Positions 40,280-49,598 are shown, counted from the first letter of the stretch. The stretch is DNA of 64,000 nt from Serratia proteamaculans_D (GCF_049959315.1 NZ_CP188201.1), one strand, 5' to 3'. The notes: generated from the sequence alone by a model not told the origin. Numbers and translations are program-made.

Positions 40280-42802
40280 GTGAAGGCTGTGTTGTTGAGA
40301 ACGCTGCTGGCCGGTGGGGTGATGGCGATCCCTGCGGTGTTGCTACCGGGCCAGGCGGCGATCGCTGCCGGGCTGACCCAAATTGACGGCGTGTTAATCC
40401 CGCAGACCTTCAGCCTGGCACTGCGTGAAGGCATGAGTATTCCATTGTTGCTGCACTTTGAAAAAAACAGCGGCGTAAAAGACGACCGCCGTATTGGTCA
40501 TGCTTTTTTATACCTGGATAACGATCGGCTGAAAATTCGTCAGATCACGCTGGAAGACGATGACGATGGTACGCCGCTGACCGCTGAGACCATCAGACAA
40601 TTGCAGGCGCTGCAGGAAGCCGGCTTTGACCCACAGCAGCGTATTGCACTGACCGATGACGCCTGGCTGGCGCTGGATTTCCGCCAGTTGAATTTGCAAC
40701 TGGTGGTAAAAGAGGCGGCGATGGGAACCCTGTTGCGCGCTCGCTCCAGCGACATCGGCGTTTCCAGCGTGGATGCCGTCAGCAGTACGCTGGATTATAA
40801 CCTCGGGGTTTATGATAACCGCACCCGCGCCAGCGAGGGCAATACCTCCAGCTATCTGTCGCTCAACAGCGTTACCTCCCTGCGTGAACATCATGTGGAA
40901 GTTAACGGCTCCGTCTATGGCATCGGCAGCGGTGATGAGAACGCCACGCTGTATAAAGCGATGTACGAACGCGACTTCGCCGGCCGTCGCTTTGCCGCCG
41001 GTATGCTGGACAGTTGGAACCTGCAGTCGCTGGGGCCGGTCACCACCATTAACTCCAGCAAGATTTATGGCCTGTCCTACGGCAACCGTGCCAACTCTAC
41101 CGTATTTGATAACAGCCAATCGCTGACGCCGATCGTGGCGTTCTTCCCCTCGGCGGGGGAAGTGCATCTGTCGCGCGAGGGACGATTGCTGAGCGTGCAG
41201 AACTTTGCCATGGGTAACCATGAAGTGGATACCGGCAACTTGCCCTACGGCATTTATGACGTCGAGGTTGAGGTGGTGGTCAACGGTCGGGTGGTGGATA
41301 AACGCCTGCAGCGGGTGAACAAGCTGTTCAGCCCCAACCGCGGTGCCAATGCTCCACTGGCCTGGCAATTTTGGGGCGGGATGATCCGCATGGACGACTG
41401 GCGCGGTGACGATCAACGCCAGCGGCAGGCCAGGGATTCCTACCTGATCGGCGCTTCGGCCACCGGTAACCTGCGGACGCTGAACTGGGCGCTGTCCGGT
41501 TACTCGTTTGACAGCAATGCGGTGGGTGAAAGCCGTATCAGCGTGCCGCTCAGCCAATCGATTCAGTTCAACGTGCAGAACATGGCGGCATCTGACCATT
41601 CCTGGAGCCTGGTCAACAGCGTCAGTGCCGCGCTGCCCGGCGGTTTCAGCAGTCTGTGGGTCAATCAGGAAAAAACGGTGATCGGCGACAAACTGCTGCA
41701 AAACGATGCGCACAACCGCGCCATCGGCGGCACGATGAATTTTGGCGCGCTTTGGTCACCGTTGGGGAGTTTAAGCCTCAGTTACAACGACGATAAAAAG
41801 AACGGCAGTCACTACTACAACGCGGATTATTACCAAAATATTTTCACCGGTCGTTTTGGCACGCTTGGCGTGCGGGCCGGCGTTCAGCGTTACAACAACG
41901 GGGGCTACAGTTCGAATACCGGTAAATACATCGCACTCGATTTTTCACTGCCGATGGGCAACTGGCTCAGCGCCGGGGTTTCAAACCAGAACGGCTATAC
42001 CACGGCTAACCTGGCCGCGCGTAAAGACATTCAAGACGGCCCCATCCGAACCCTGGGGGCCAACCTGTCACGGGCGATTTCCGGTGACACCAAGGGCGAC
42101 AACAGTATGAACGGGGGCGCCTATGCGCGCTTTGACACTAAGTATTCCGCCGGTACGGTCAACGTCAGCAGCTCTGCCGACGGTTACGTTAACACCAGCC
42201 TGACTGCCAGCGGCAGCGTAGGTTGGCAGGGGCGAGATATTGCGGCCAGCGGCAGAAGTGAGGGCAATGCGGGCATCATCTTTAACACCGGCATTGAAAA
42301 TGACGGCATGCTGACCGCCCGGGTTGATGGCCGGACGGTGAAGCTGACCGGCAATAAAAACTATGTGCCGTTGTCGCCGTACGGCCAGTACGAAGTTGAG
42401 TTGATGAACAATAAAAACTCGGCGGAAAGCTTCGATATCGTCACCAGGCGCAAGAGCAAGCTGACGCTGTATCCAGGCAACGTGGCGGTGATCACGCCGG
42501 AAATTAAACAGATGGTGACGGTATTTGGCCGCATCAAGGCGGAAGACGGCACGCTGCTGGCCAACGCCTATATCAAAAACCATATCGGCCGCACCCGCAC
42601 CGATGAAAAAGGGGAGTTCATTATGGACGTCGATAAGAAGTTCCCGGTGATCGACTTTACCCACAGCGGTAACCAGAGCTGCGAAGTGAGTCTGGATCTG
42701 AGTAAGGCGCAGGGGGCGATATGGGTCGGCGACGTGATTTGTAGCGGACTGCAAACTTATGTGGGTAACCTGCAGGCAGGAGAGATGAGCAATGAAGGTT
42801 AA
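40280..42802 (+). CDS. ecpC: Common pilus usher EcpC
   Basis: An 840-residue outer-membrane usher (E. coli: 841). The GTG start has AAGGAG 6 bp upstream. A signal peptide ends near AAIAAG. The N-terminal domain is followed by the beta-barrel and the C-terminal plug-like Ig domains (VFGRIKAEDGTLLANAYIKNH). It exports and assembles the pilus. It overlaps ecpD by 11 bp. A long minus-strand frame inside it is a shadow of the GC-rich coding strand. Confidence 0.93.
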   Translation: MKAVLLRTLLAGGVMAIPAVLLPGQAAIAAGLTQIDGVLIPQTFSLALREGMSIPLLLHFEKNSGVKDDRRIGHAFLYLDNDRLKIRQITLEDDDDGTPLTAETIRQLQALQEAGFDPQQRIALTDDAWLALDFRQLNLQLVVKEAAMGTLLRARSSDIGVSSVDAVSSTLDYNLGVYDNRTRASEGNTSSYLSLNSVTSLREHHVEVNGSVYGIGSGDENATLYKAMYERDFAGRRFAAGMLDSWNLQSLGPVTTINSSKIYGLSYGNRANSTVFDNSQSLTPIVAFFPSAGEVHLSREGRLLSVQNFAMGNHEVDTGNLPYGIYDVEVEVVVNGRVVDKRLQRVNKLFSPNRGANAPLAWQFWGGMIRMDDWRGDDQRQRQARDSYLIGASATGNLRTLNWALSGYSFDSNAVGESRISVPLSQSIQFNVQNMAASDHSWSLVNSVSAALPGGFSSLWVNQEKTVIGDKLLQNDAHNRAIGGTMNFGALWSPLGSLSLSYNDDKKNGSHYYNADYYQNIFTGRFGTLGVRAGVQRYNNGGYSSNTGKYIALDFSLPMGNWLSAGVSNQNGYTTANLAARKDIQDGPIRTLGANLSRAISGDTKGDNSMNGGAYARFDTKYSAGTVNVSSSADGYVNTSLTASGSVGWQGRDIAASGRSEGNAGIIFNTGIENDGMLTARVDGRTVKLTGNKNYVPLSPYGQYEVELMNNKNSAESFDIVTRRKSKLTLYPGNVAVITPEIKQMVTVFGRIKAEDGTLLANAYIKNHIGRTRTDEKGEFIMDVDKKFPVIDFTHSGNQSCEVSLDLSKAQGAIWVGDVICSGLQTYVGNLQAGEMSNEG

Positions 42803-44426
42803 GTTTACGCTGCTGCTAATGCTGTTGGTAGCTTTGCCGTTACAGGCGGCAGTGAGCGTCACCAACCGGCCGGATGCCGCGACGGTGAAGTTTGTGTTTG
42901 TTGAGAACAACGCCGATGACAACTTTTTTGTCACCCCGTCCGGGGCGCTGGATCCGCGCATGACCGGTGCCAATAAATGGACCGGGCTGAAATACGGCGG
43001 CTCCGGCACCATTTACCAGCAAAGCCTGGGTTATGTGGATAACGGTTATAACACCGGCCTGTCGGCCAACAATCGTTTTGACATGTGGCTAGAAAATGCA
43101 CCGATCAAGAACCCGTTCCTCGGGCTGCGCTGCATTAACTGGTATGCCGGCTGCAATATGGATACCAGCCTGATCTTGCCGCAGGCCACCGATGAGAAAG
43201 GCTTTTATGGTGCGGTAGTCACTCCAGGCGGCGCTAAATGGATGCACGGCATGATGTCGCCGAGTTTTTATCAGTACCTGAAACAGATGGCTCCCGGTGA
43301 TGCGTTCAGCATGCAGATTAATGGCTGCCAAACCGCGGATGTCTACGATGCCAGTAGCGGTGGCCGCTGTCAGGATCAGAGCAGAGGCAACTGGTATAAA
43401 CGCACCGTGACTCACAGCAAGGCGGCGCATCTGCGTTTTATCAACACCAACGCGGTGTCAGAAGTGTTTGTTAACAGTGATGGCGTACCGATCATCGGTG
43501 AGGGCAATGCCGACTGTAAAAACCAGACTATCGGTTCACGTTCTGGCATCACCTGTAAAATGGTCAGTTACGATCTGCAGACCGACGGCAGCGTCAGTAA
43601 CACCTCGATTCACGTGTTCCCGGCAATCAATAATGCGGCGTTAACCTCAGCGACCAATGCCGCCGATTTACAGTTCAGCCTGGATGGTAATAGCTGGAAA
43701 AATACCTCGGGGACCGGCAGCTATTACACCTTTAACCAGTTAAAGAGCAGTAACGTGATCTACGTGTTCTTCGCCAGCAACTTTTTCAAGCAGATGGTGA
43801 AACTGGGCATTTCCGACAGTGGGACTCGTGACCTGATTAATTTCCGCTTCCAGAACACCACCTCGCCGGAGTCCGGCTGGTACGAGTTTTCCACCTCCAA
43901 CCAGCTGATTATCAAACCGCGTGATTTCAGTATCAGCATCATCTCTGACGACTACGACAACCAGCCACACCGTGAAGGTTATGTCGGCCCGGCGGAGCCG
44001 CCGCTGGAGTTTGATTATATCGTCACCACCAGCGGCAAGACCGCCGCCGACCAGGTGCGGGTGATGGCTACTGGCCCAACGCAGGCCATCAACGGGATTA
44101 ATTACTGTATTTTTTCCTCGGCGGATAACCAAAGTCAGGTGCCTTTCCCGGCCACGCTCAGTATCACTACCAGCAGCAACGGCCAACAAAGCTATGACGC
44201 CGGCTGCGACGGACAGTGGCATGACATGACCAATGCGCTGTGGAGCAGCACGCCGTGGAATGACATTTCCGGCGATGTTGGGGTGCTGAACAAAACCAGG
44301 GTGAAGTTCAGTATCCCGATGGATAACCCGATCTCATTAAAAACGGTAGCGGGCAACGGTTGGTATGGCGACGTTAGCGCCGCCGGGGAGATCCACGTTG
44401 AAGCCACCTGGCGCAACATTAACTAG
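42792..44426 (+). CDS. ecpD: Common pilus tip adhesin EcpD
   Basis: A 544-residue exported protein (E. coli EcpD: 547). The signal peptide MKVKFTLLLMLLVALPLQAA precedes VSVTNRPDAATVKFVFVENN. It is the polymerisable tip adhesin of the ECP pilus, with an N-terminal adhesin part and a C-terminal pilin-like part that accepts donor-strand exchange (ending SAAGEIHVEATWRNIN). It overlaps ecpC, indicating translational coupling. Confidence 0.93.
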   Translation: MKVKFTLLLMLLVALPLQAAVSVTNRPDAATVKFVFVENNADDNFFVTPSGALDPRMTGANKWTGLKYGGSGTIYQQSLGYVDNGYNTGLSANNRFDMWLENAPIKNPFLGLRCINWYAGCNMDTSLILPQATDEKGFYGAVVTPGGAKWMHGMMSPSFYQYLKQMAPGDAFSMQINGCQTADVYDASSGGRCQDQSRGNWYKRTVTHSKAAHLRFINTNAVSEVFVNSDGVPIIGEGNADCKNQTIGSRSGITCKMVSYDLQTDGSVSNTSIHVFPAINNAALTSATNAADLQFSLDGNSWKNTSGTGSYYTFNQLKSSNVIYVFFASNFFKQMVKLGISDSGTRDLINFRFQNTTSPESGWYEFSTSNQLIIKPRDFSISIISDDYDNQPHREGYVGPAEPPLEFDYIVTTSGKTAADQVRVMATGPTQAINGINYCIFSSADNQSQVPFPATLSITTSSNGQQSYDAGCDGQWHDMTNALWSSTPWNDISGDVGVLNKTRVKFSIPMDNPISLKTVAGNGWYGDVSAAGEIHVEATWRNIN

Positions 44427-44436
44427 AGGAAACGCC

Positions 44437-45099
44437 GTGAGAAGTTGGCTGTTCTGGCTGCTGTGTTGGCCCTTTTACGCGACGGCGATAAACGTCGGCA
44501 CCCTGACGTTTGCGATGGATCAGGACCAATCATTTACCGCCAAGCGAGTGCTGAACAACAACCGCAGTGCGCGTATTTATCAGGTGACCCTGCGAGCCAT
44601 CGACAGGCCGGGGGAGAAAGAAACCCGCAGTCGCCCGGCAGACGGCGAACTGCTGTTTGCCCCACGCCAATTACAACTGCAGGCTGGACAGGGCGAATAT
44701 TACAAGTTCTTCTACCGTGGCCCGCAGGATGACCGCGAACGTTACTACCGGGTGTCATTTCGAGAAATCCCGACCCGCCTTTTCGACCCGGCGCAGCGTC
44801 AAACCAGCGGTGTCAATCTGGAGCCGATAGTGGTGATGGACACCATTTTGGTGGTGCGGCCGCGCCAGATCAACTTTGCCTATCGGCTGGATACGCAGCG
44901 CGGTACCCTGACCAATACCGGCAATACCTACTTCAAGTTCCTGCTCAAGCCCGGTTGCGACAGTACCGACGAGGAGGGGATCACCGAATACCTGCGTCCC
45001 GGTGACACCTTCACCCACGCCGGTATTCGGCTGAACGGACAGAAATTTATTATCTATAACGACAAATTTATCAGCGTTGATAAAAGCTGCATTCCCTAA
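44437..45099 (+). CDS. ecpE: Common pilus second chaperone EcpE
   Basis: A 220-residue chaperone similar to EcpB in its core (FFYRGPQDDRERYYRVSF). The start is the GTG at 44437 with AGAGGAAA upstream, giving a signal peptide of ~20 residues (RSWLFWLLCWPFYATA). E. coli EcpE is slightly longer (236). It is the last gene of the operon. Only 10 bp separate its stop from the stop of the convergent kinase gene, with no visible terminator. Confidence 0.9.
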   Translation: MRSWLFWLLCWPFYATAINVGTLTFAMDQDQSFTAKRVLNNNRSARIYQVTLRAIDRPGEKETRSRPADGELLFAPRQLQLQAGQGEYYKFFYRGPQDDRERYYRVSFREIPTRLFDPAQRQTSGVNLEPIVVMDTILVVRPRQINFAYRLDTQRGTLTNTGNTYFKFLLKPGCDSTDEEGITEYLRPGDTFTHAGIRLNGQKFIIYNDKFISVDKSCIP

Positions 45100-45109
45100 C
45101 CCTGTAGGA

Positions 45110-46573
45110 CTAGCGTAACGGGATCGAAAAGCGGAAACAGGCACCGGTTTGCGGCCGCTCGACCAATTGGATATCACTGTCGTGCAGCAGCAAGATACGC
45201 CGCACGATCATCAACCCCAGCCCGCTGGCATGGCGGCGGGCGCTGCTGAGAATAGAAGGGCGCACAAACAGATCGGCGCGTAGTTCTTGTGGGATGCCCG
45301 GGCCGCTGTCATTAACCTGTACCAGCACCTTGCCCGCCTGTTGCCACAGGCGCACCTCGATCTCACCGCCCTGAGGCGTGTGGCGGATGGCGTTATCCAG
45401 CAGGTTGGTCAGCACCCGCTCAATCATACTGACATCGGCAAACACCAACGGAATGCCGGGGGCGATGTCCGCCAGCAACCGTTGCTGGCGAGCTTCTGCC
45501 GCCAATTCAAACTTCTGAAACACGTCCTGCACCAATTCGCTGAGCGAGAACGGCTCTTTCTGCGGTTTCACCACGCCATATTCCAGCCGCGCCAGCTCGA
45601 ACAGTTCCTGCGCCAATCGGCCGACCTTACGGCTCTGCGCCAGCGCAATCTCCAGATAACGTTGGCGATCGTTTTCGCTCAGGCTGGCCGATTTAACCGA
45701 CAGCGTTTCCAGGTAGCCGTGCAACGAAGTCAGTGGGGTGCGTAGATCGTGCGAGATATTGGCGATGAACTCGCGGCGTTGCTGATCCTGCTGCGAAAGC
45801 GTCTGCCACTGTTCGGCTATACGTTGCGCCATGCTGCTGAACGCTTGTTGCAGTCGGCTGACTTCATCACGACCGCCTTCGGCCGGCAGCGCCGCATAGG
45901 CTTGCACCGCCGCGATGCCACCGCTGTCCAGCTCACTGACCTGGCGTGTAAGACGACGGATAGGTCGTGTCACCCAATAAAAAGCAAAACCACCGGCCAC
46001 CAGACTGAACAGCACCATCAGGCCCGACGTCCACAGTGCCATGGAGACCGCGGAGTTATGCAAGGCAGAGCTGGTCAGCGTATCGTACTCCTCGCCCAGC
46101 AATACCACGTACAGATAGCCCTCGACCTGACCGTTGACCTTCAGTGGCGCGGCGCTGAACACCTTTTTGGCCTCCGGATTGCGCGGGTCATCGCCGTAAA
46201 TCGGCATATTGGCACCATTGAAGAGTGCTTGCAGCGGCTGCAGGCTCACTTTTTGTCGCTTCAGGTGACCTGCCGGTGCGGCGTTGCCGATAATCTCGCC
46301 CTGCTTATCGAGCAGATAAACCTCAACGCTGGGATTCACCGCCATCAGTTGACCAAACAGGCTTTGCACCGACTGCGGGTTCAGCCCGTTTTGCCCCAAT
46401 AGCGGGTTGCTGTCGGCAATGTGCTGCGCCAGATTGCCGGACAGCCGTTGGATCACCGCCTGGCTGTACTGGGTGCTGCTGCGCACCTGCATCCAGCCGG
46501 AGATGGCACAGCTGACTACCATCAACAGGGCGAAGATCAGGGTCAGACGTTGCGTTAGCGTAAGATTTTTCAT
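45110..46573 (-). CDS. Sensor histidine kinase of the copy-2 molybdoenzyme module
   Basis: A 487-residue membrane kinase. Transmembrane helices are at ~8-28 and ~178-200, enclosing a ~150-residue periplasmic sensor. HAMP (~200-255) is followed by the H-box REFIANISHDLRTPLTSL with H275 and the ATPase domain (LLDNAIRHTPQGG, NDSGPGIP, SGLGLMIVRRIL). The sensor lacks the look of CusS/HprS, so the stimulus may differ from copy 1. It follows its response regulator by 3 bp. Confidence 0.87.
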   Translation of the reverse strand: MKNLTLTQRLTLIFALLMVVSCAISGWMQVRSSTQYSQAVIQRLSGNLAQHIADSNPLLGQNGLNPQSVQSLFGQLMAVNPSVEVYLLDKQGEIIGNAAPAGHLKRQKVSLQPLQALFNGANMPIYGDDPRNPEAKKVFSAAPLKVNGQVEGYLYVVLLGEEYDTLTSSALHNSAVSMALWTSGLMVLFSLVAGGFAFYWVTRPIRRLTRQVSELDSGGIAAVQAYAALPAEGGRDEVSRLQQAFSSMAQRIAEQWQTLSQQDQQRREFIANISHDLRTPLTSLHGYLETLSVKSASLSENDRQRYLEIALAQSRKVGRLAQELFELARLEYGVVKPQKEPFSLSELVQDVFQKFELAAEARQQRLLADIAPGIPLVFADVSMIERVLTNLLDNAIRHTPQGGEIEVRLWQQAGKVLVQVNDSGPGIPQELRADLFVRPSILSSARRHASGLGLMIVRRILLLHDSDIQLVERPQTGACFRFSIPLR

Positions 46574-46576
46574 GGT

Positions 46577-47290
46577 TTACTCTTGCGGCACAGCCGCGAA
46601 TTTATAGCCCATTCCCCACACCGTGAGGATGCGCTCGGGTTCCGCCGGATTGGTTTCAATCTTGATACGCAGTCGGTTGATATGAGTGTTCACCGTGTGC
46701 TCGTAACCTTCGTGCTGATAACCCCAGACCTGATTGAGCAGGCTGAGGCGGGAAAATACCTTGCCGGGATGTTTGGCAAAAAAATACAGCAGATCAAATT
46801 CACGCGGCGTCAGATCGACATTCTGTTGGTTCAAATGCACTTCTCGGGCAATCGGATCGATGGTTAACCCGTCGAAACTCAGGGTGCCGGCGTCCATCCG
46901 CAGGTTGCGGCTCATCGCCTCCTGGCGGCGAAACAGCGCCTTGACCCTGGCCACCAGTTCCAGCATCGAGAAGGGCTTGGCGAGGTAGTCGTCAGCGCCC
47001 AGTTCCAATCCCAGGACGCGATGCACTTCGCTGGATCGCGCGCTGGTAATAATGATTGGCGTATAGCGCGTCATATTGCGTGCCCGACGACAGATCTCCA
47101 GCCCGTCAATGCCCGGCAGCATCAGGTCGAGGATCAGTGCATCCCAGCCGCCCTGTTCCAGCATGGCCATGCCCAGATTGCCATCGGCGGCATGGCTGAT
47201 GTCATAGCCTTCATCGCGCAGATGTAATTGCAGCAGCTCTGCGATGTTGCCGTCATCCTCGACGATTAAAATTTTCTTTGGCTTTTCCAC
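46577..47290 (-). CDS. OmpR/PhoB-family response regulator of the copy-2 module
   Basis: A 237-residue regulator with acidic residues E11-D12-D13, phospho-acceptor D55 (LILDLMLPG) and the winged-helix blocks LTPREFDLLYFFAKHPGKVF and HTVNTHINRLRIKIE. GTG codons at 47290 and 47299 are both possible; 47290 has GGTGAG nearby and begins at MEKPKKILIV. It is divergent from the cytochrome b/molybdoenzyme genes with 151 bp between them, so it most likely controls them. Confidence 0.88.
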   Translation of the reverse strand: MEKPKKILIVEDDGNIAELLQLHLRDEGYDISHAADGNLGMAMLEQGGWDALILDLMLPGIDGLEICRRARNMTRYTPIIITSARSSEVHRVLGLELGADDYLAKPFSMLELVARVKALFRRQEAMSRNLRMDAGTLSFDGLTIDPIAREVHLNQQNVDLTPREFDLLYFFAKHPGKVFSRLSLLNQVWGYQHEGYEHTVNTHINRLRIKIETNPAEPERILTVWGMGYKFAAVPQE

Positions 47291-47441
47291 TCTTCTCACC
47301 GCTGATTGCCAGACCTGATTGAAGTCTACACAACCCGCAGGGCCGGAGTTATCACATTTTATTTAACTTTGCGTGAGGTCTTGGGGAACAAATCAGGCGG
47401 ATACTCAGTACATCGAAACCGCTAACGTCAGGAGAGACTCC

Positions 47442-48053
47442 ATGGATATGTCTGTTACGCCGGAAAAACCCGCGCTGATCCATCCGCTGTGGCTGCGCCT
47501 GACGCACTGGTTGAATGCGCTGGCGATGCTGATTATGGTCACCAGCGGTTGGCGCATCTATAACGCTTCGCCACTATTTAACTTCAGCTTTATCAATGAA
47601 CTGACGCTGGGTGGTTGGTTGGGTGGCGCACTGCAGTGGCACTTTGCCGGCATGTGGCTGTTTGGGATTAACGGGCTGTGTTATCTGCTGATTAATCTGT
47701 TCAGTGGTCGGCTGAAACGCAAATTCTGGCCGCTCAGCCCGAAAGCCCTGCTCGGCGATTTACTGGCGGCGCTGCGGGGCAAGCTCGGCCATAACGACCT
47801 GCGCCATTACAACATGGTGCAACGGGCGGCCTATCTGTTTGTGATGGTTGCCAGCGTGGTAATGGTGCTTTCCGGCCTGGTGTTGTGGAAGTCGGTGCAA
47901 TTCCCTCTGTTGCGTGACCTGCTCGGCGGCTATGACACAGTGCGGTACATCCACTTTTTTGCCATGTCGGGGCTGGTGGGTTTTGTGGTGGTACATCTGG
48001 TGATGGTGGCGCTGGTGCCACGCACGCTGTTGGCCATGCTGCGTGGACGTTAA
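47442..48053 (+). CDS. Membrane cytochrome b partner of the molybdoenzyme, copy 2
   Basis: A 203-residue paralogue of the cytochrome at 32761-33366, sharing RLTHWLNALAML, SGWRIYNASPLF, LGGWLGGALQWHF and YIHFFAMSGLVGF. About four helices and matching histidines suggest b-type heme. AGGAG lies 7 bp before the ATG at 47442. It is the first gene of an operon with the molybdoenzyme 10 bp downstream, and would feed it electrons from the quinol pool. Confidence 0.84.
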   Translation: MDMSVTPEKPALIHPLWLRLTHWLNALAMLIMVTSGWRIYNASPLFNFSFINELTLGGWLGGALQWHFAGMWLFGINGLCYLLINLFSGRLKRKFWPLSPKALLGDLLAALRGKLGHNDLRHYNMVQRAAYLFVMVASVVMVLSGLVLWKSVQFPLLRDLLGGYDTVRYIHFFAMSGLVGFVVVHLVMVALVPRTLLAMLRGR

Positions 48054-48063
48054 GGAGAGCCTG

Positions 48064-48852
48064 ATGAAAACAGAAAAAGACCCAATAAGCCTGAGCGAAG
48101 GGCGGGAGATAGTCAGGGAAGCGCAGCAGCTGCTGGCACGCCAGCTGGAGTCCTCTTCGCGTCGTCGCTTCCTGCGCAACGGACTGACATTGGGCGGTAT
48201 TGCGATGCTCACCGGGTGTGACATCAGCGACAACGCCAATGTCGAACAGGCGCTGAACCGCATATCGCGGTTTAACGACCGGGTACAGGGCTGGCTGTTC
48301 AATGCCGACCATCTGGCACCGGTGTATGCCGAGTCGATGATCACCCGTCCGTTTCCGTTCAACGCGTTTTATGCCGAGGAGCAGGCACCGGAGATCAATG
48401 GTGACGACTACCGGCTGGAGGTCAACGGACTGGTGCTGAATAAGCAGCCCTGGACGCTGCCGCAATTGCACAAGATGTCGCAAATCAGCCAGGTGACTCG
48501 CCATATTTGCGTAGAGGGTTGGAGCGCTATTGGCAAATGGGGCGGAGTGCCGTTCGCGGAGTTTCTCCAGGCGGTCGGCGCAGACCTGAGCGCCAAATAT
48601 GTCAGCTTTAAATGCGCCGACGATTACTACACCAGCATTGATATGGCCACGGCGCTGCATCCGCAAACCATTATGGCGCTGACCTACGACGGCCAAATCC
48701 TGCCGCGAAAATACGGTTACCCGATGAAGCTGCGCATGCCGACCAAGCTCGGCTACAAGAATCCGAAACATATTCAGGTGATTGAAGTCACCAATCGTTT
48801 TCCCGGCGGTTACTGGGAAGATCAAGGTTACAACTGGTTTGGTGGCAGTTAA
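48064..48852 (+). CDS. Tat-exported molybdopterin oxidoreductase lipoprotein, copy 2
   Basis: A 262-residue paralogue of the copy-1 enzyme. The Tat motif SRRRFLRNG (residues 32-40) is followed by the lipobox LTGC with C52. C149 in HICVEGWSAIGKWGG is the expected molybdenum ligand. The C-terminal block GYPMKLRMPTKLGYKNPKH is also shared. The ATG has AAGGAG at 6 bp. Downstream, on the same strand, comes a periplasmic protein rich in methionine, which makes methionine sulfoxide a plausible substrate by comparison with YedY1/MrpX; this is inference. Confidence 0.83.
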   Translation: MKTEKDPISLSEGREIVREAQQLLARQLESSSRRRFLRNGLTLGGIAMLTGCDISDNANVEQALNRISRFNDRVQGWLFNADHLAPVYAESMITRPFPFNAFYAEEQAPEINGDDYRLEVNGLVLNKQPWTLPQLHKMSQISQVTRHICVEGWSAIGKWGGVPFAEFLQAVGADLSAKYVSFKCADDYYTSIDMATALHPQTIMALTYDGQILPRKYGYPMKLRMPTKLGYKNPKHIQVIEVTNRFPGGYWEDQGYNWFGGS

Positions 48853-48911
48853 CGGCGGCCACAACTATCCCCCGGCACACAGGTGCTTTTTAAATGAGAG
48901 AAGGAAATACC

Positions 48912-49217
48912 ATGAAAAAGTTATTCGCAGTGATGATGTGCAGTGCGTTGATGTTGGGTTCTATCGGTGCCAATGCTGCAGACAGCATGAGTAAGGACTC
49001 GATGAAAAAGGACAACATGGGCCAGATGTCTCATGACGGTATGGCTAAAGATGGCATGAAAAAAGACGCCATGAAGAAAGACTGCATGAGCAAGGATTGC
49101 ATGAAGAAAGACAGCATGAGTAAGGATGCGATGAAACATGACGCTATGAAAAAAGACAGCATGGCCAAAGACGGCATGAAGAAAGATGAAATGAAAAAAG
49201 ATGCGATGGGGAAATAA
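48912..49217 (+). CDS. Met-rich periplasmic MxKDx pentapeptide-repeat protein (MrpX-like)
   Basis: A 101-residue exported protein. The signal peptide of 22 residues ends in GANA. The 79-residue mature part is built of ~15 pentapeptides of the form M-[KSA]-[KH]-D-[SAGCEN] and contains 16 methionines (about 20%) and two cysteines (DC-MSKDC). It matches the pentapeptide MxKDx-repeat family. Its composition and its position behind a molybdoenzyme/cytochrome pair match the MrpX-YedY-YedZ hypochlorite-scavenging system of Azospira. A role as a sacrificial methionine pool is inferred. Confidence 0.85.
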   Translation: MKKLFAVMMCSALMLGSIGANAADSMSKDSMKKDNMGQMSHDGMAKDGMKKDAMKKDCMSKDCMKKDSMSKDAMKHDAMKKDSMAKDGMKKDEMKKDAMGK

Positions 49218-49279
49218 ACCCCGTGCCAACTCCGGCGGCTTGGGTCGCCGGTCTTTTCAACAATAGTGAGGTGTTTATC

Positions 49280-49528
49280 ATGAAAAACCTTATCCTGGCC
49301 GTGGTATTGGCCTGCATCAGCGGGGCAGTATTGGCTGCCGCGCCGGTAACTGCGGAAAACGCTCAGCAACTGCAAAAAATTGGCGTGGTTTCCAGCCAGG
49401 CGTCAACATTAAATGACTTTGAGCAGTCAATTGCTGCCGATGCAAGGCAACAAGGGGCGAGTGGCTATCGCATCACTTCTGTCACCGTCAACAATCATGT
49501 CTACGGTACGGCGGACTTGTATAAATAA
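49280..49528 (+). CDS. BhsA/McbA-like periplasmic protein (YhcN/DUF1471 domain)
   Basis: An 82-residue exported protein. The signal peptide MKNLILAVVLACISGAVLA precedes the DUF1471 domain (LQKIGVVSSQASTLNDFEQ, ADARQQGASGYRITSVTVNNHVYGTADLYK). The family includes BhsA, McbA and YhcN, induced by oxidants, acid and other envelope stress. It may belong to the copy-2 module by position. The ATG at 49280 begins the signal peptide; a terminator follows 38 bp after the stop. Confidence 0.82.
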   Translation: MKNLILAVVLACISGAVLAAAPVTAENAQQLQKIGVVSSQASTLNDFEQSIAADARQQGASGYRITSVTVNNHVYGTADLYK

Positions 49529-49566
49529 AGGAAGATAGATGCGCTGCAGAAAATACAAAAGATGAG

Positions 49567-49598
49567 AAGGGGCACAGCCAGGCTGAGCCCCTTTTTTT
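49567..49598. terminator. Terminator after the DUF1471 gene, possibly bidirectional
   Basis: AGGGGC ... GCCCC with inner pairing (AGCC/GGCT) is followed by seven T. The opposite strand also has a stem and a partial T/C tail. Without the IS element it would lie only 8 bp from the betT stop and could serve betT too. Confidence 0.8.

Noticed and set aside
40508..41713. 401-residue minus-strand frame inside ecpC
   Set aside because: Shadow of the coding strand; ecpC is clearly the real gene by homology and operon position.
48921..49229. Minus-strand frame antisense to the MxKDx protein
   Set aside because: Its His/Phe/Val repeats are the reverse complement of the pentapeptide repeat; the + strand frame has a signal peptide and ribosome site.
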